NCBI GenBank assembly: GCA_018655525.1
Contig: JABIJM010000007.1
Location: forward strand, 25,766-89,765
Source: Candidatus Woesearchaeota archaeon
GTDB taxonomy: Archaea > Nanobdellota > Nanobdellia > Woesearchaeales > GW2011-AR9
Direction of reading: 5' to 3'
Length of the DNA stretch: 64,000 bases
Below are positions 8,620-18,752 of this stretch, one piece after another (position 1 is the first letter of the stretch; every line of letters begins with the position of its first letter). Under the pieces are notes generated by a model. The model did no database searches. It saw nothing but the letters and a program-made list of their open reading frames with translations, and was not told where the DNA came from. The translations under genes and the position numbers were made by a program.

Positions 8620-10923
8620 ATGAATAAAAAAAGATATAGTGAATTATTGTTTTTAGTAATATTAATTGGGGTACTTGCAGTATTTGCATATGCAGAATTT
8701 GCGGATCAAAGTATAAGTGTAGTTAGTCCAGCGGCTGATACAAATTATTCGGGAAGCCTTGTATTAAATGTTACCTTAAACAATACTTATGAAAGTAATG
8801 CAACAAATGTGACGTTCTTCTTTTATAATGCTGATTCTGGCACCTTAGTTTATAATGTGACCTTTGAAAATTCTACAACTAATCAAACAATTTTTAATTC
8901 TACTGTTGCTACAGCTACTTTCCTTACTGATGGAACCTATAACTTAACTGTAAATGCAACAAATAGTTCAGATATTAATATTTTTAATGACACAATTGCA
9001 ACAATTCAAATTGATAATACAGCGCCTTTAGTTACAATAAATACAGCAAACAATACTTTTATTGGAACTAGTCCAACTTCTTTAGTTTTTAATGTGACAG
9101 TAACTGATTCAGGTTCAGGAGTTTTAACAACAATTGATTTACAAAATAATTCTGCATCAAATGAAAGTGCATCTCAAGTAGGATCTGCTTCTGAGAGAGA
9201 ATTTAACAGAACAGTTGTTGTTGCTGAATTAGCAGAAGGAAGTAACACATTAACTGTAGTTGCTAATGATACAATTACTGCAGCTAATGGTGGAATTAAT
9301 TCAAATAACTCTGAATCAATTATTGTTTGGTTAGATACAACTGCTCCAACAATAGGATTGGTTAGTCCTCCAAATGCAACATGGGTGGGTACTTTAGGTC
9401 AATACACTTTTAATTTTTCAGATGGTTCCTCACCTAATGCATCTTGTGAGTTGTTTATTGATGAGGCTTCATATGGAATAAATTCAACAACGTTGAATGA
9501 TACAAATACAGTATTAACTCCAAATGCATCTATTGCAGCGGGGATACACAATTGGTATGTGAACTGTACTGATTTGGGTGCTAATGTTGGAACAAACATA
9601 AACATTGACGCATACGATGTTCTCGATGTAAATGTAACGGCACCAACGAATGCATCTTATACCTCATCAACAGATGCAGGAAATGTTTCGTTTCAGTTTA
9701 ATTATTTGAGTTCATTAAATATTACAAGTGATTTATTGAACAATAATGTTTCATGCGAATTATTTGTAACAAATAGTTCTGGTGATTATTTAGCAATGGG
9801 TGTAAATGAAACAGCATTAAATAACACTGTAATGACCATTACAAACAATCAGTCTTTATTATCTGATTTAACTCCGAATGGGGCATCTGCAAATTGGACA
9901 GCTAATTGTACTTACAATAGTACAACTATTGGTGTTAATACAGGATTTTATACTTTGTTTGTGGATAATGTTACTCCTACGGTGACAGCAAGTTCTTCTT
10001 CAGTTACGACAACAAGTGCAACTTTAACTGCAACAACGTCAGAAGCAGCAACTTGTCGTTATGGGACAACTGATAGTTGGGGAAGTATGAGTACATTTAC
10101 AACCACAAGTGGAACTTCTCACACTACAAGTGCAGGTAGTTTATCAAGTGGAACTACATATACGCAATATGTAAGATGTCAAGATAGTGCTTTAAATGAA
10201 GGATCGGCTTCAACATCTTTTACTACAACATCTTCCAGCAGTGGTACTGGAGCAGGAGGGGCTAGTAGCGGAATATCTACAGGAGTAACGGGTACATCTG
10301 GAAAGAGGGTCTGGACATCTTTGAATAAAGGTGAAACAGCAAAAGTTCCAATAAAGAATGGTGCTCTTGGTGTGACAAATGTAGAATTTGATATTAGTGA
10401 AACTGTTTATGGTGTGTGGTTTCGTGTTGCTAAGATTGATAGCTTTCCTTCATCTGTAAAAGGATTTGAAAAGAATATCTATCGGAAAATTGATGTGTCT
10501 AAGAGTACAAACTTGAAAGATGACTTAATTAGCAAAGGTAATATAGATTTCAAAGTTGAGAAAGCGTGGTTAACTGAAAAAGGTCTTACAAAAGAAAACA
10601 TAGCTTTATTCCGTTACAACAATGATGTATGGAATCAATTAAATACTGTTCTTGGAACAGATGATGGTCAGTATATCCATTTCTCTGCGAAGACACCAGG
10701 ATTTAGTTATTTCCTAATTGGTGAACGTGTTGAAGGAAATGTACCAGAAACTGTTGGTCAAGCTGCAGGTACCGAACCAGCAGTTGAGAAACCAGTTCCT
10801 GGAGCAACAACAGAACCAGTAACGGAAGCACCAGTTAGATCTCAACCAGTATGGCCTTGGGCAGTACTTGCTTTGATTGTAATTGTTGCAGGAGTATGGT
10901 TCTGGATGTCTAAGAAGAAGTAA
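8620..10923 (+). CDS. Cell-surface protein with Ig-like regions, PGF-pre-PGF-type domain and C-terminal TM
   Basis: N-terminal TM; WTSLNKGETAKVPIKNGALGVTNVEFDI...FSYFLIGERV; VWPWAVLALIVIVAGVWFW; start chosen by GGTGATG Shine-Dalgarno. Confidence 0.8.
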   Translation: MNKKRYSELLFLVILIGVLAVFAYAEFADQSISVVSPAADTNYSGSLVLNVTLNNTYESNATNVTFFFYNADSGTLVYNVTFENSTTNQTIFNSTVATATFLTDGTYNLTVNATNSSDINIFNDTIATIQIDNTAPLVTINTANNTFIGTSPTSLVFNVTVTDSGSGVLTTIDLQNNSASNESASQVGSASEREFNRTVVVAELAEGSNTLTVVANDTITAANGGINSNNSESIIVWLDTTAPTIGLVSPPNATWVGTLGQYTFNFSDGSSPNASCELFIDEASYGINSTTLNDTNTVLTPNASIAAGIHNWYVNCTDLGANVGTNINIDAYDVLDVNVTAPTNASYTSSTDAGNVSFQFNYLSSLNITSDLLNNNVSCELFVTNSSGDYLAMGVNETALNNTVMTITNNQSLLSDLTPNGASANWTANCTYNSTTIGVNTGFYTLFVDNVTPTVTASSSSVTTTSATLTATTSEAATCRYGTTDSWGSMSTFTTTSGTSHTTSAGSLSSGTTYTQYVRCQDSALNEGSASTSFTTTSSSSGTGAGGASSGISTGVTGTSGKRVWTSLNKGETAKVPIKNGALGVTNVEFDISETVYGVWFRVAKIDSFPSSVKGFEKNIYRKIDVSKSTNLKDDLISKGNIDFKVEKAWLTEKGLTKENIALFRYNNDVWNQLNTVLGTDDGQYIHFSAKTPGFSYFLIGERVEGNVPETVGQAAGTEPAVEKPVPGATTEPVTEAPVRSQPVWPWAVLALIVIVAGVWFWMSKKK

Positions 10924-10993
10924 TTCTTTTTTTTTTTATTTTTTAAATTATATTGTTTTTTTTATTGTATAGGGAGTATACACTAAAAAATCA

Positions 10994-12193
10994 TCAAATG
11001 GATTTTTTAATTTCTTCAATTACTCTCTTATTATAATCAGAAACTTTTTCACCTTCTTTTTTTGTAGTGTTTAAAGTAGAAATTAATTGTTTGGTTAATT
11101 CAAATTCTTTTTCTTTATCAAATAAATCTTGCTGTTGTAAATGTTTTTTAATAATTTCTTCTTCAACAAATTCGGGATCTGTATTAGATATCTTCATTTC
11201 TTGAAAATTTTCAGATTGTAATTTGTTTGTATTTTTCATGACAAAATATGCTCCTTGGTTGTAAAGTTGCTCAAAAATGTGTTTGAAATTAATATCTGAA
11301 ACATTTCCATTTTGAATTTTTCCTTTTAATTTGATTGTAATTAATGTATCCTTTAAATCTAAATTGTTGAAATTGTTTAGGATTTCAAATGTAATCATTT
11401 CAGGTGATTTGTTAGCACAATTTAAACTTAAACCTTGATGCTTCATGGGTTCTAATGCCTTCCATGTTACTTCTTGATGATTGTTTTCGTAAGTAATGAT
11501 GTAATATCCTCCTCTTCCAAATTTTTCTAATTCGTGAAAATTCACCGGAAACAATGAACCCGTGTAACTTGCAACATAATCTTCTGTTTCAACAAGGTTT
11601 GGGTGATGAATATGGCCACCTGCATAATAATGACATCCTTTAGGAAATGTGGAAAGGGGTTGTGATTCAACCATCTCTAAATCAATTGGCATCAGCTCTG
11701 TTACAGAAGTATGGAACATGAAAATCTTGTAACTCTCAGTTTCTTCTAAAACAAGATTTTCGTAATAATTTCTGTCAAGCATACCTCGTCTTCCTAAAAT
11801 GCCTGTGATTTTAGCTCCTGTTTTCTGATCTGTTGTAAATTTAAGATGAAGTGATTTGTCAATCACTTCTCCTTTATGGACGTTTATTAACAAACCTGCA
11901 TTCTCTAATACATCAATCATTGTTTTTCCAGAAGGCGAGAAATCATGTGATCCTGGAATCACATAAAGAGGAATTTGTTTATCATGAAGTTCTTTCAATT
12001 TTTTCGTTACAATTTTCAATGTATCTAATGCTGGGAGTGATGTATTAAATAAATCGCCTGCAAATAGGATAAAATCTACATTTTCTTCTATACATTGATC
12101 AATTGCAATAAGGAATGCATTTGTAGAAAGTGTACGCATTTTTTCATCTCTCCATGAACCAAGATGTAAATCTGCGAGATGTGCGTATTTCAT
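10994..12193 (-). CDS. Mre11/SbcD-like metallophosphoesterase (DNA repair exonuclease family)
   Basis: HLADLHLGSW, FAGDLFNTSLP, PGSHDFSP, FMFHTSV, YYAGGHIHHPN. Confidence 0.85.
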   Translation of the reverse strand: MKYAHLADLHLGSWRDEKMRTLSTNAFLIAIDQCIEENVDFILFAGDLFNTSLPALDTLKIVTKKLKELHDKQIPLYVIPGSHDFSPSGKTMIDVLENAGLLINVHKGEVIDKSLHLKFTTDQKTGAKITGILGRRGMLDRNYYENLVLEETESYKIFMFHTSVTELMPIDLEMVESQPLSTFPKGCHYYAGGHIHHPNLVETEDYVASYTGSLFPVNFHELEKFGRGGYYIITYENNHQEVTWKALEPMKHQGLSLNCANKSPEMITFEILNNFNNLDLKDTLITIKLKGKIQNGNVSDINFKHIFEQLYNQGAYFVMKNTNKLQSENFQEMKISNTDPEFVEEEIIKKHLQQQDLFDKEKEFELTKQLISTLNTTKKEGEKVSDYNKRVIEEIKKSI

Positions 12194-12338
12194 ATCAAGA
12201 TTTGGAATTTCATGCTTTATATTTATTATTGTAATTAAAAAGAGGTGGGTCTATTGTTCTTCCTATGGCATATCAAAACTTCATTTTGGACTTTTCTACG
12301 TAAAGTTTTTAAATAACCTCTAGTTCAGCTAAGATACT

Positions 12339-12428
12339 GGTCCCGTGGCTTAGCTTGGTATAGCGCACGACTGATATACCTATTAAGCAGTTATCGTGAG
12401 GTCCGGAGTTCAAATCTCCGCGGGACCA
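12339..12428 (+). tRNA. tRNA-Ile(GAU) with 16-nt intron at 37/38 (intron 12377..12392)
   Basis: Acceptor GGTCCCG/CGGGACC+A; CACGA/TCGTG stem; loop CTGATA|intron|A; T arm CGGAG-TTCAAAT-CTCCG; mature 74 nt. Confidence 0.88.
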
Positions 12429-12538
12429 CTTTTCTTTATTAAAATGACCACTCAAGAATATACTCTAATCTCTATAAATCTTTAAATACCCGTTAGTACT
12501 CAAGAATACTCAATAGTATCACTTGGGGGTGTATTTAT

Positions 12539-13525
12539 ATGAAAAAAAGTTTATTAATTACGGTTGCATTATTACTTATGGTATTTCTAGTAGGTTGTCT
12601 AGATTACAAAGCTTATGAAGCTCCAGCGGGAGATGACGCAGAGCTTCTCTCAGAAATTGAACAGCTAGAAAAAGAATTAGCTGCAGAACCAGAAACAGTT
12701 GAAGAAGATGTTGTTCTTCCAGAATTAACAGAAGAAACACCTGAAACAATTTCAGAAGTACCAAGCGAATTAAAAATTGTTACAATTAAAGAAAATGAAC
12801 TTCTTAAGTTAAATGTTAAAGCAAATGATCCAGATAATGATCAAGTTACCTTAACTTTCAGCAAACCACTTGATGTTAATGGACAATGGAAAACAACTTA
12901 TGGAGATGCTGGAGAATATCAAGTTACAATAACAGCAACAGATGGAAAATTAAACACAGAACAAAAGGTTAAAATTGTTGTTGAACGTGTAAATGTTCCT
13001 CCGGTGATTGGAGATGTTGTTAACATCGCAGTAAAAGAAGGAGAAGTTGTAAACTTTGAACCTGTTGTTACTGATCCAAACGGAGACCCGGTAAATGTAG
13101 ATGTTTCTGAACCATTAACCTCAGGAACGTTCGCAACAGACCATACAAGTGCAGGTGAATATAGTATTATTGTTTCCGCAAGCGATGGTGAATTAAACGC
13201 AGAAAAAACGTTTATCTTAGCAGTAACTGATGTTAATGAAAAACCAGTAATTGTTGGTGTTGAAAATCTAAATGTCAAAGAAGGAGATAAAGTAGAAATT
13301 AAACCTACGGTTACAGATTTAGATAACGATAACCTTGTGATTACAATTAGTGATCCAGTAGGTGACGATGGTGTTTGGTTAACCGAATTTACTGACCATG
13401 GTGAATATCAAATTACTGTAACAGTAGACGATGGCAAAGATGTCGTAACTAAAAAAATAACTTTAGTTATTGAAGATGTGAACATGCCACCACAGATTAT
13501 TGAAATTGGATTAGCGTCCAATTAA
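12539..13525 (+). CDS. Lipoprotein with tandem cadherin/Ig-like repeats
   Basis: Lipobox FLVGC; repeats of the KEGD...TDPDNDxV...GEYxITVxAxDG type. Confidence 0.75.
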   Translation: MKKSLLITVALLLMVFLVGCLDYKAYEAPAGDDAELLSEIEQLEKELAAEPETVEEDVVLPELTEETPETISEVPSELKIVTIKENELLKLNVKANDPDNDQVTLTFSKPLDVNGQWKTTYGDAGEYQVTITATDGKLNTEQKVKIVVERVNVPPVIGDVVNIAVKEGEVVNFEPVVTDPNGDPVNVDVSEPLTSGTFATDHTSAGEYSIIVSASDGELNAEKTFILAVTDVNEKPVIVGVENLNVKEGDKVEIKPTVTDLDNDNLVITISDPVGDDGVWLTEFTDHGEYQITVTVDDGKDVVTKKITLVIEDVNMPPQIIEIGLASN

Positions 13526-13552
13526 TTTTATTTTTTTATATTTATAATTTAT

Positions 13553-15883
13553 ATGTTGAGGGGAAGAATCATGCGACGTCAAACATTTATTGTACTATTT
13601 GTATTGCTTCTTTTAGTAACTAGTGTATTTGCTGCAACACGTGTATTTCGTGTTCAAGAAACAGATTTTGTAAAAGTAAACGTTAATGCCGTAGATCCCG
13701 ATCAAGATAGAGTAACATATGCTTTCTCCAGTCCTTTAGATGAAAAAGGAGAATGGCAAACAGATTTTGGAGATGCAGGAGAATATTTCATTAATATTAC
13801 TGCTTCTGATGGAAATAGTACTTCAGTTGAGCAAGTAAAAATTCTTGTTGCAAAAAAAAATCGTGCTCCTTACATTAAAGAAAAAAAAATTACAATCAAA
13901 GAAAATGAAGTTGTTGATTTAAAGAAAGTTGTTGAAGATCATGAGAATGACCCTTTACGATTCTTATTCTCTGGCCCATTTGATAAAGAAGGAATTTGGA
14001 AACCAAGTTATTCCGATGCTGGTACTTATGTTTTTACATTTACTGTAGATGATGGCGAATATAAAGTTCCAGCAAGAGTAGAAATCATTGTCACACAACA
14101 AAATCAACCGCCTGAAATCATCTCAGTTTTTTCTGATACAAACATCATAACTGCAAAAGAAGGAGAAAATCTGAAATTCTTTGTAACGTCACAAGACGGC
14201 GATGGTGATGATATTAAGACAATTTGGAAATTTGATGGAAGATTAATTAGTCAAGAATCAAAAGATTCTTACGCCTTAGATTTTGATAGCGCAGGAAAAC
14301 ATGAATTGGAATTAACCTTAGATGACGGCGATGATTCAATTGATCGGAAATGGGAGCTCATGGTTGATAATACCAACAGAAAACCAGAATTTGGAGTTGG
14401 AGAATACACTGTAAAAGAAGGTGAAAAAGTATTTTTAAAATTACCTTCAAAAGATCAAGATGGAGATACTTTGTCTTATACTTTTGGAACTCCCTTTGAT
14501 GAGAATGGAATGTGGGCAACAAATTATGATGATGCAGGAAATCTTAAAGTCACAATCATTGCAAAAGATCAAGAATTCACAGTAAAAAAAGAAGCAATCA
14601 TAACAGTTCTTGATGTAGATAGGAAACCAGAACTATTGTTGCCAGAAAGTTTAACTGTACGGGAAGGTGAACAATTAAATTGGAATATTAATACTACGGA
14701 CCTAGATGGAGATGCTGTAACTTTGACCATTGAAGGTGCGCCAGAAGGTGCAACATTATATTCAAACAACAAAATCTTTGTCTATGAACCAGGATTTGAT
14801 ATTCTTGTTCGGAAAGGGGGATTTTTTAGTAATATTTTAAATTCATTACGATTAGAAAAATATTTTATTAAAAATCAAAAACATAAATTAACTGTGAAGG
14901 CATGTGGAAAAGATCTTTGTAGTAGTGGCACAACAAACCTTTACATCAAAAATGTAAATCGTGCTCCTTCGTTTGATCAATTACCTAAATCTGTTACAGT
15001 TACAGAAACAGAATTATTAACCTTATTACCAACTGCTATTGATCCAGATGGAGATGTTGTACATTTCTCATTTTCAGAACCTCTTGATTTAAGAACTGGA
15101 AAATGGATCCCAATGTATGGGGAGCATGGTGTGTATGAAGTGTACATTGCAGCAGAAGATGGCGAATTAACAACAACAACGCCTGTAGAGATACGTGTTC
15201 TTAAAAAGAATAGAGAACCTTCATTGAATGTACGAGATGAAGTTCTTGTGAATGAAGGTAAACCATTTTCCTTTTTAGTTGGAGGAAGTGATGAAGATCA
15301 CGATAACTTAACCTTAGTATTGAAAAATTTACCCAAAGGAGCATCATTTAATGATGGACGTTTTGAATGGACTGCACCTGCAACATTTGTTGTAAATAAA
15401 ACAGATTCTTGGTGGAATAATCTTGTAAGCAGAGGGTCCTATAGTAATAAAAAATTAAATTCAGAAAAAAACATCATGTGGTTAGAATTTGCAGCATATG
15501 ATGGGATTGCAGAAACAATTCATCCTGTGAAACTAACTGTAAAAAACGTGAATCAAAAACCAACAATTGTAGATTACAGTCCAAATCAAACACTTCAAGT
15601 AAATGTGGGTGAACCAGTTGTCTTTACGATTCTTGGTGAAGATCAAGATGGCGATGAATTGCATTACAGTTGGGATTTCGGATTACGACAAGGACAAATT
15701 AAAGGTTCAAACGCAGTAGAGCGAACATTTGTTGCTTCTGGGAACAAGAAAGTTTCTGTAGAAGTAAGTGATGGACGAGATTCTGTAGGATTTGAATGGT
15801 CAATTGATGTTGTAGAAACCTCTCAAGTTGTACTTCCTTCATCTGATCCTGGATTGTTTAAGGTTTATGTGATTGAGGGATGA
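13553..15883 (+). CDS. Secreted protein with multiple cadherin/PKD-like repeats, paralogous to the upstream lipoprotein
   Basis: Signal peptide, repeated ENExV...DxDGDxxxxxFSxPxDxxGxWxxxxxDAGxY units. Confidence 0.75.
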   Translation: MLRGRIMRRQTFIVLFVLLLLVTSVFAATRVFRVQETDFVKVNVNAVDPDQDRVTYAFSSPLDEKGEWQTDFGDAGEYFINITASDGNSTSVEQVKILVAKKNRAPYIKEKKITIKENEVVDLKKVVEDHENDPLRFLFSGPFDKEGIWKPSYSDAGTYVFTFTVDDGEYKVPARVEIIVTQQNQPPEIISVFSDTNIITAKEGENLKFFVTSQDGDGDDIKTIWKFDGRLISQESKDSYALDFDSAGKHELELTLDDGDDSIDRKWELMVDNTNRKPEFGVGEYTVKEGEKVFLKLPSKDQDGDTLSYTFGTPFDENGMWATNYDDAGNLKVTIIAKDQEFTVKKEAIITVLDVDRKPELLLPESLTVREGEQLNWNINTTDLDGDAVTLTIEGAPEGATLYSNNKIFVYEPGFDILVRKGGFFSNILNSLRLEKYFIKNQKHKLTVKACGKDLCSSGTTNLYIKNVNRAPSFDQLPKSVTVTETELLTLLPTAIDPDGDVVHFSFSEPLDLRTGKWIPMYGEHGVYEVYIAAEDGELTTTTPVEIRVLKKNREPSLNVRDEVLVNEGKPFSFLVGGSDEDHDNLTLVLKNLPKGASFNDGRFEWTAPATFVVNKTDSWWNNLVSRGSYSNKKLNSEKNIMWLEFAAYDGIAETIHPVKLTVKNVNQKPTIVDYSPNQTLQVNVGEPVVFTILGEDQDGDELHYSWDFGLRQGQIKGSNAVERTFVASGNKKVSVEVSDGRDSVGFEWSIDVVETSQVVLPSSDPGLFKVYVIEG

Positions 15884-15928
15884 ATTTCCTCCACAACCTT
15901 AATAAAACCTCAATCTCCCTGACGTATT

Positions 15929-17461
15929 ATGGATGAAATTCAATTTCTCGCAATAGAAACGATTAATAAAGGAAAACAAGCAATCGTGTTTGTACCGAGT
16001 CGTGCATCTGCAGAAAAGACCTCTGAAGATATTTCTAAGCTTGTTGATGCACATCATTTAGATCTAGAATCAGAAGTTCTCAGAGCAGCATCAACACCAA
16101 CGAAACAATGTAAAAGACTTTCTAAAATAATTCGGAAAGGAGTTGCATTTCATCATGCTGGTCTTCTTCAGAAACAAAAAGATTTGATAGAAGAAGAATT
16201 CAAACAAGGAAAAATTAAAATCATCTGTGCAACACCAACACTTGCAGCAGGTTTAAGTTTACCTGTTTTTCGTGTCATAATAAAATCTTTAAAACGATTC
16301 TCTGGAAGATGGGGAATGGATTGGATTCCAGTTTTAGAATATCTTCAAATGGCGGGACGTGCAGGAAGACCAGAATACGAAGCGTATGGAGAATCTATTG
16401 TCATTGCAAAAGATGAAGCACATAAAACAGAAATCTATGAGAAATATGTTTGTGGTAAACCTGAAGAAATATATTCTAAACTTGCAGTAGAACCGGTTTT
16501 ACGAACTTATTTGTTATCTCTAATCTCGTCTGGTATCATTAGAGATGAAGAATCCATGAAACAATTCTTTGCAAAAACGTTCTGGGCACATCAGTATAAA
16601 GACATGGATAAATTAGAAATGATTATGGATAAAATGCTTGATCTTCTTGATGGGTGGGAATTTGTAAATGTGATTGGACAAACAGAAAAGAAAGATGATT
16701 TTCAATTTGCAAGTTCCATAGGAAAGAAAACAAACAAATTAATGAAACCAACATTAATTGGAAAACGTATTTCTGAACTTTATTTAGATCCATTAACAGC
16801 AAATCATCTTATTGAATGCTTGAAAGAATATAATGCAGAGAAAGAAGTATTCTCATTATTACAAATGGTAGCCCATACACTAGAAATGCGTCCTCTCTTA
16901 AGATTAAAAGTGAAAGACGACTTTGTTCAAGAAGAATTGACACAACGATTTGATCAATTGCTTAAAGAAGAGCCAAGTGAATTTGATTTAGATTACGACG
17001 ATTTTTTGAAATCAATCAAAACAACCTTATTCTTTGAAGATTGGATTAATGAAAAAAATGAAGATTTTCTTATGGAAAAATTTGGTATCCGTCCAGGAGA
17101 AATTCGGATGAAATTAGAATCAGCAGATTGGTTACTATATGCAGCATCTGAATTAGCAAAGATAGAGGGTTATAATGAACTCATTAAAGACATTCACAAA
17201 CTACGAATTAGAGTTAAAAATGGAGTCAAAGAAGAATTGTTACCCCTTCTGAAGTTAAAAGGAATCGGTCGTATGCGTGCACGAAAGATGTATATGAATG
17301 GATTAAAAGATCTTGGAGATTTGAAAAAAATAGATTTGGTAAGTTTATCACAGATTCTTGGAAAAGCAGTTTCAACCAGTATCAAGAAACAGTTAGGGGA
17401 AGATGTGGTTGTTGTTCCAGCTGGGAAACTAAAAGGGCAATTGAGTTTAGAGAAATTCTGA
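15929..17461 (+). CDS. Hel308/Ski2-like helicase C-terminal half (RecA2 onward); RecA1 domain absent
   Basis: Motif IV-like AIVFVPSRASAEKT, motif V ATPTLAAGLSLP, motif VI QMAGRAGRPEYE, C-terminal HhH-like LLKLKGIGRMRARKMY; no Walker A or DExH. Confidence 0.85.
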   Translation: MDEIQFLAIETINKGKQAIVFVPSRASAEKTSEDISKLVDAHHLDLESEVLRAASTPTKQCKRLSKIIRKGVAFHHAGLLQKQKDLIEEEFKQGKIKIICATPTLAAGLSLPVFRVIIKSLKRFSGRWGMDWIPVLEYLQMAGRAGRPEYEAYGESIVIAKDEAHKTEIYEKYVCGKPEEIYSKLAVEPVLRTYLLSLISSGIIRDEESMKQFFAKTFWAHQYKDMDKLEMIMDKMLDLLDGWEFVNVIGQTEKKDDFQFASSIGKKTNKLMKPTLIGKRISELYLDPLTANHLIECLKEYNAEKEVFSLLQMVAHTLEMRPLLRLKVKDDFVQEELTQRFDQLLKEEPSEFDLDYDDFLKSIKTTLFFEDWINEKNEDFLMEKFGIRPGEIRMKLESADWLLYAASELAKIEGYNELIKDIHKLRIRVKNGVKEELLPLLKLKGIGRMRARKMYMNGLKDLGDLKKIDLVSLSQILGKAVSTSIKKQLGEDVVVVPAGKLKGQLSLEKF

Positions 17462-17494
17462 ATATTTATATATGACTACTTCTTATCATTTATT

Positions 17495-18109
17495 ATGGAA
17501 GGAAATACTTCAAAAACATTAACAATTATGTTCATAGATCTCGTAGGTTACACTTCTAAAACACAAACCTTAACACGTGAACAATTTCATCAATTACATG
17601 ATCTTTTTGATGATATTGCGAAAAAAACTATTCAAAAATTCCAAGGAAAAATTGTAAAGAAAATTGGTGATGCATATCTTTTTTACTTTGAATCGCCAAC
17701 CGATGCCGTTCATTGTGGTGTTGACCTACAGAAAAAATTTCATGATTACAATGAATCTCACAAACAGAATCCTCTTTCTATTAGGGTAGCATTGGATCAA
17801 GGTGAAGTAATAATACGTGAAGGGGATGTTTATGGGTCATCCGTAAACCTTGCATCTCGGATAGAAAGTATCACACCTGCAAATCACATTTATTTTAGTG
17901 AAGCTGTTCAAGATGCAATGAATAAAAATGAAATTCCCTATATGGATATGGGGTATCATGAATTCAAAGGGTTCTCTGAACCACGAAGAGTTTTTCGTGT
18001 TACTTGGGATTATGAAATCCCAAAATGGTATCAACACCCTTCAGTCCATGTTGCATCTGCTTTTGTTGTAGTTGTAATCATCTATCTTATTGCCAAAAAA
18101 ATATTTTAA
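17495..18109 (+). CDS. Class III adenylate/guanylate cyclase with C-terminal tail anchor
   Basis: MFIDLVGYT, KKIGDAYLFYF, GDVYGSSVNLASRIES; hydrophobic VASAFVVVVIIYLIA at C-terminus. Confidence 0.85.
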   Translation: MEGNTSKTLTIMFIDLVGYTSKTQTLTREQFHQLHDLFDDIAKKTIQKFQGKIVKKIGDAYLFYFESPTDAVHCGVDLQKKFHDYNESHKQNPLSIRVALDQGEVIIREGDVYGSSVNLASRIESITPANHIYFSEAVQDAMNKNEIPYMDMGYHEFKGFSEPRRVFRVTWDYEIPKWYQHPSVHVASAFVVVVIIYLIAKKIF

Positions 18110-18110
18110 A

Positions 18111-18752
18111 ATGGTCTTAAACATTGCACATCGCGGAATTCCTGTACTTGAAGCAGAGAATACTCTTGCTTCTTTTAAGAAAGCGATTGAATTAGGTGCA
18201 GATATGATTGAATGTGATGTCCATCTGTCAAAGGATGATAAAATAGTTGTTATTCATGATAATACTGTTAATAGAACAACTTCTGGGAAAGGAAAAGTTT
18301 CTCATTATACCTCCATTGAATTATGGGGGTTAGGAGTTCCTTTACTTGATGATATCTTAAAGCTAGGTTGTAAATTCAATGTTGAAATTAAAGACTATAG
18401 AGCTCTTAATGTAATGGAATTAAATGAGAATGTTTTGTATTCTTCAGATAAAGCACGAATTTTAATGAACATCAAGAAAAAAAATCCTAAAGTTAAAACA
18501 TCCTTGGTTTTTTCTTCAAGATTACTGAAATGGTTATTACTTCATTTTGCTGATGTGGCGAAGGTCGATGCGGTTTCTTTACATGATAAACTAGCTTCTC
18601 AAAAATTAATTAAAAAACTTCAGAGAAATAATCTTAAAGTCTATGTTTATACTGTTAATTCTAAGGAGCGTATTGAAAAATTGATTTCTTTTGGTGTGGA
18701 TGGGATCTTTACAGATGATGTTCGTTTATTCAAAGAACAAAAAACAAAATGA
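18111..18752 (+). CDS. Glycerophosphodiester phosphodiesterase
   Basis: IAHRGIPVLEAENTLASFKKAIELGADMIECDVHLSKDDKIVVIHD; VDGIFTDDV. Confidence 0.88.
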   Translation: MVLNIAHRGIPVLEAENTLASFKKAIELGADMIECDVHLSKDDKIVVIHDNTVNRTTSGKGKVSHYTSIELWGLGVPLLDDILKLGCKFNVEIKDYRALNVMELNENVLYSSDKARILMNIKKKNPKVKTSLVFSSRLLKWLLLHFADVAKVDAVSLHDKLASQKLIKKLQRNNLKVYVYTVNSKERIEKLISFGVDGIFTDDVRLFKEQKTK

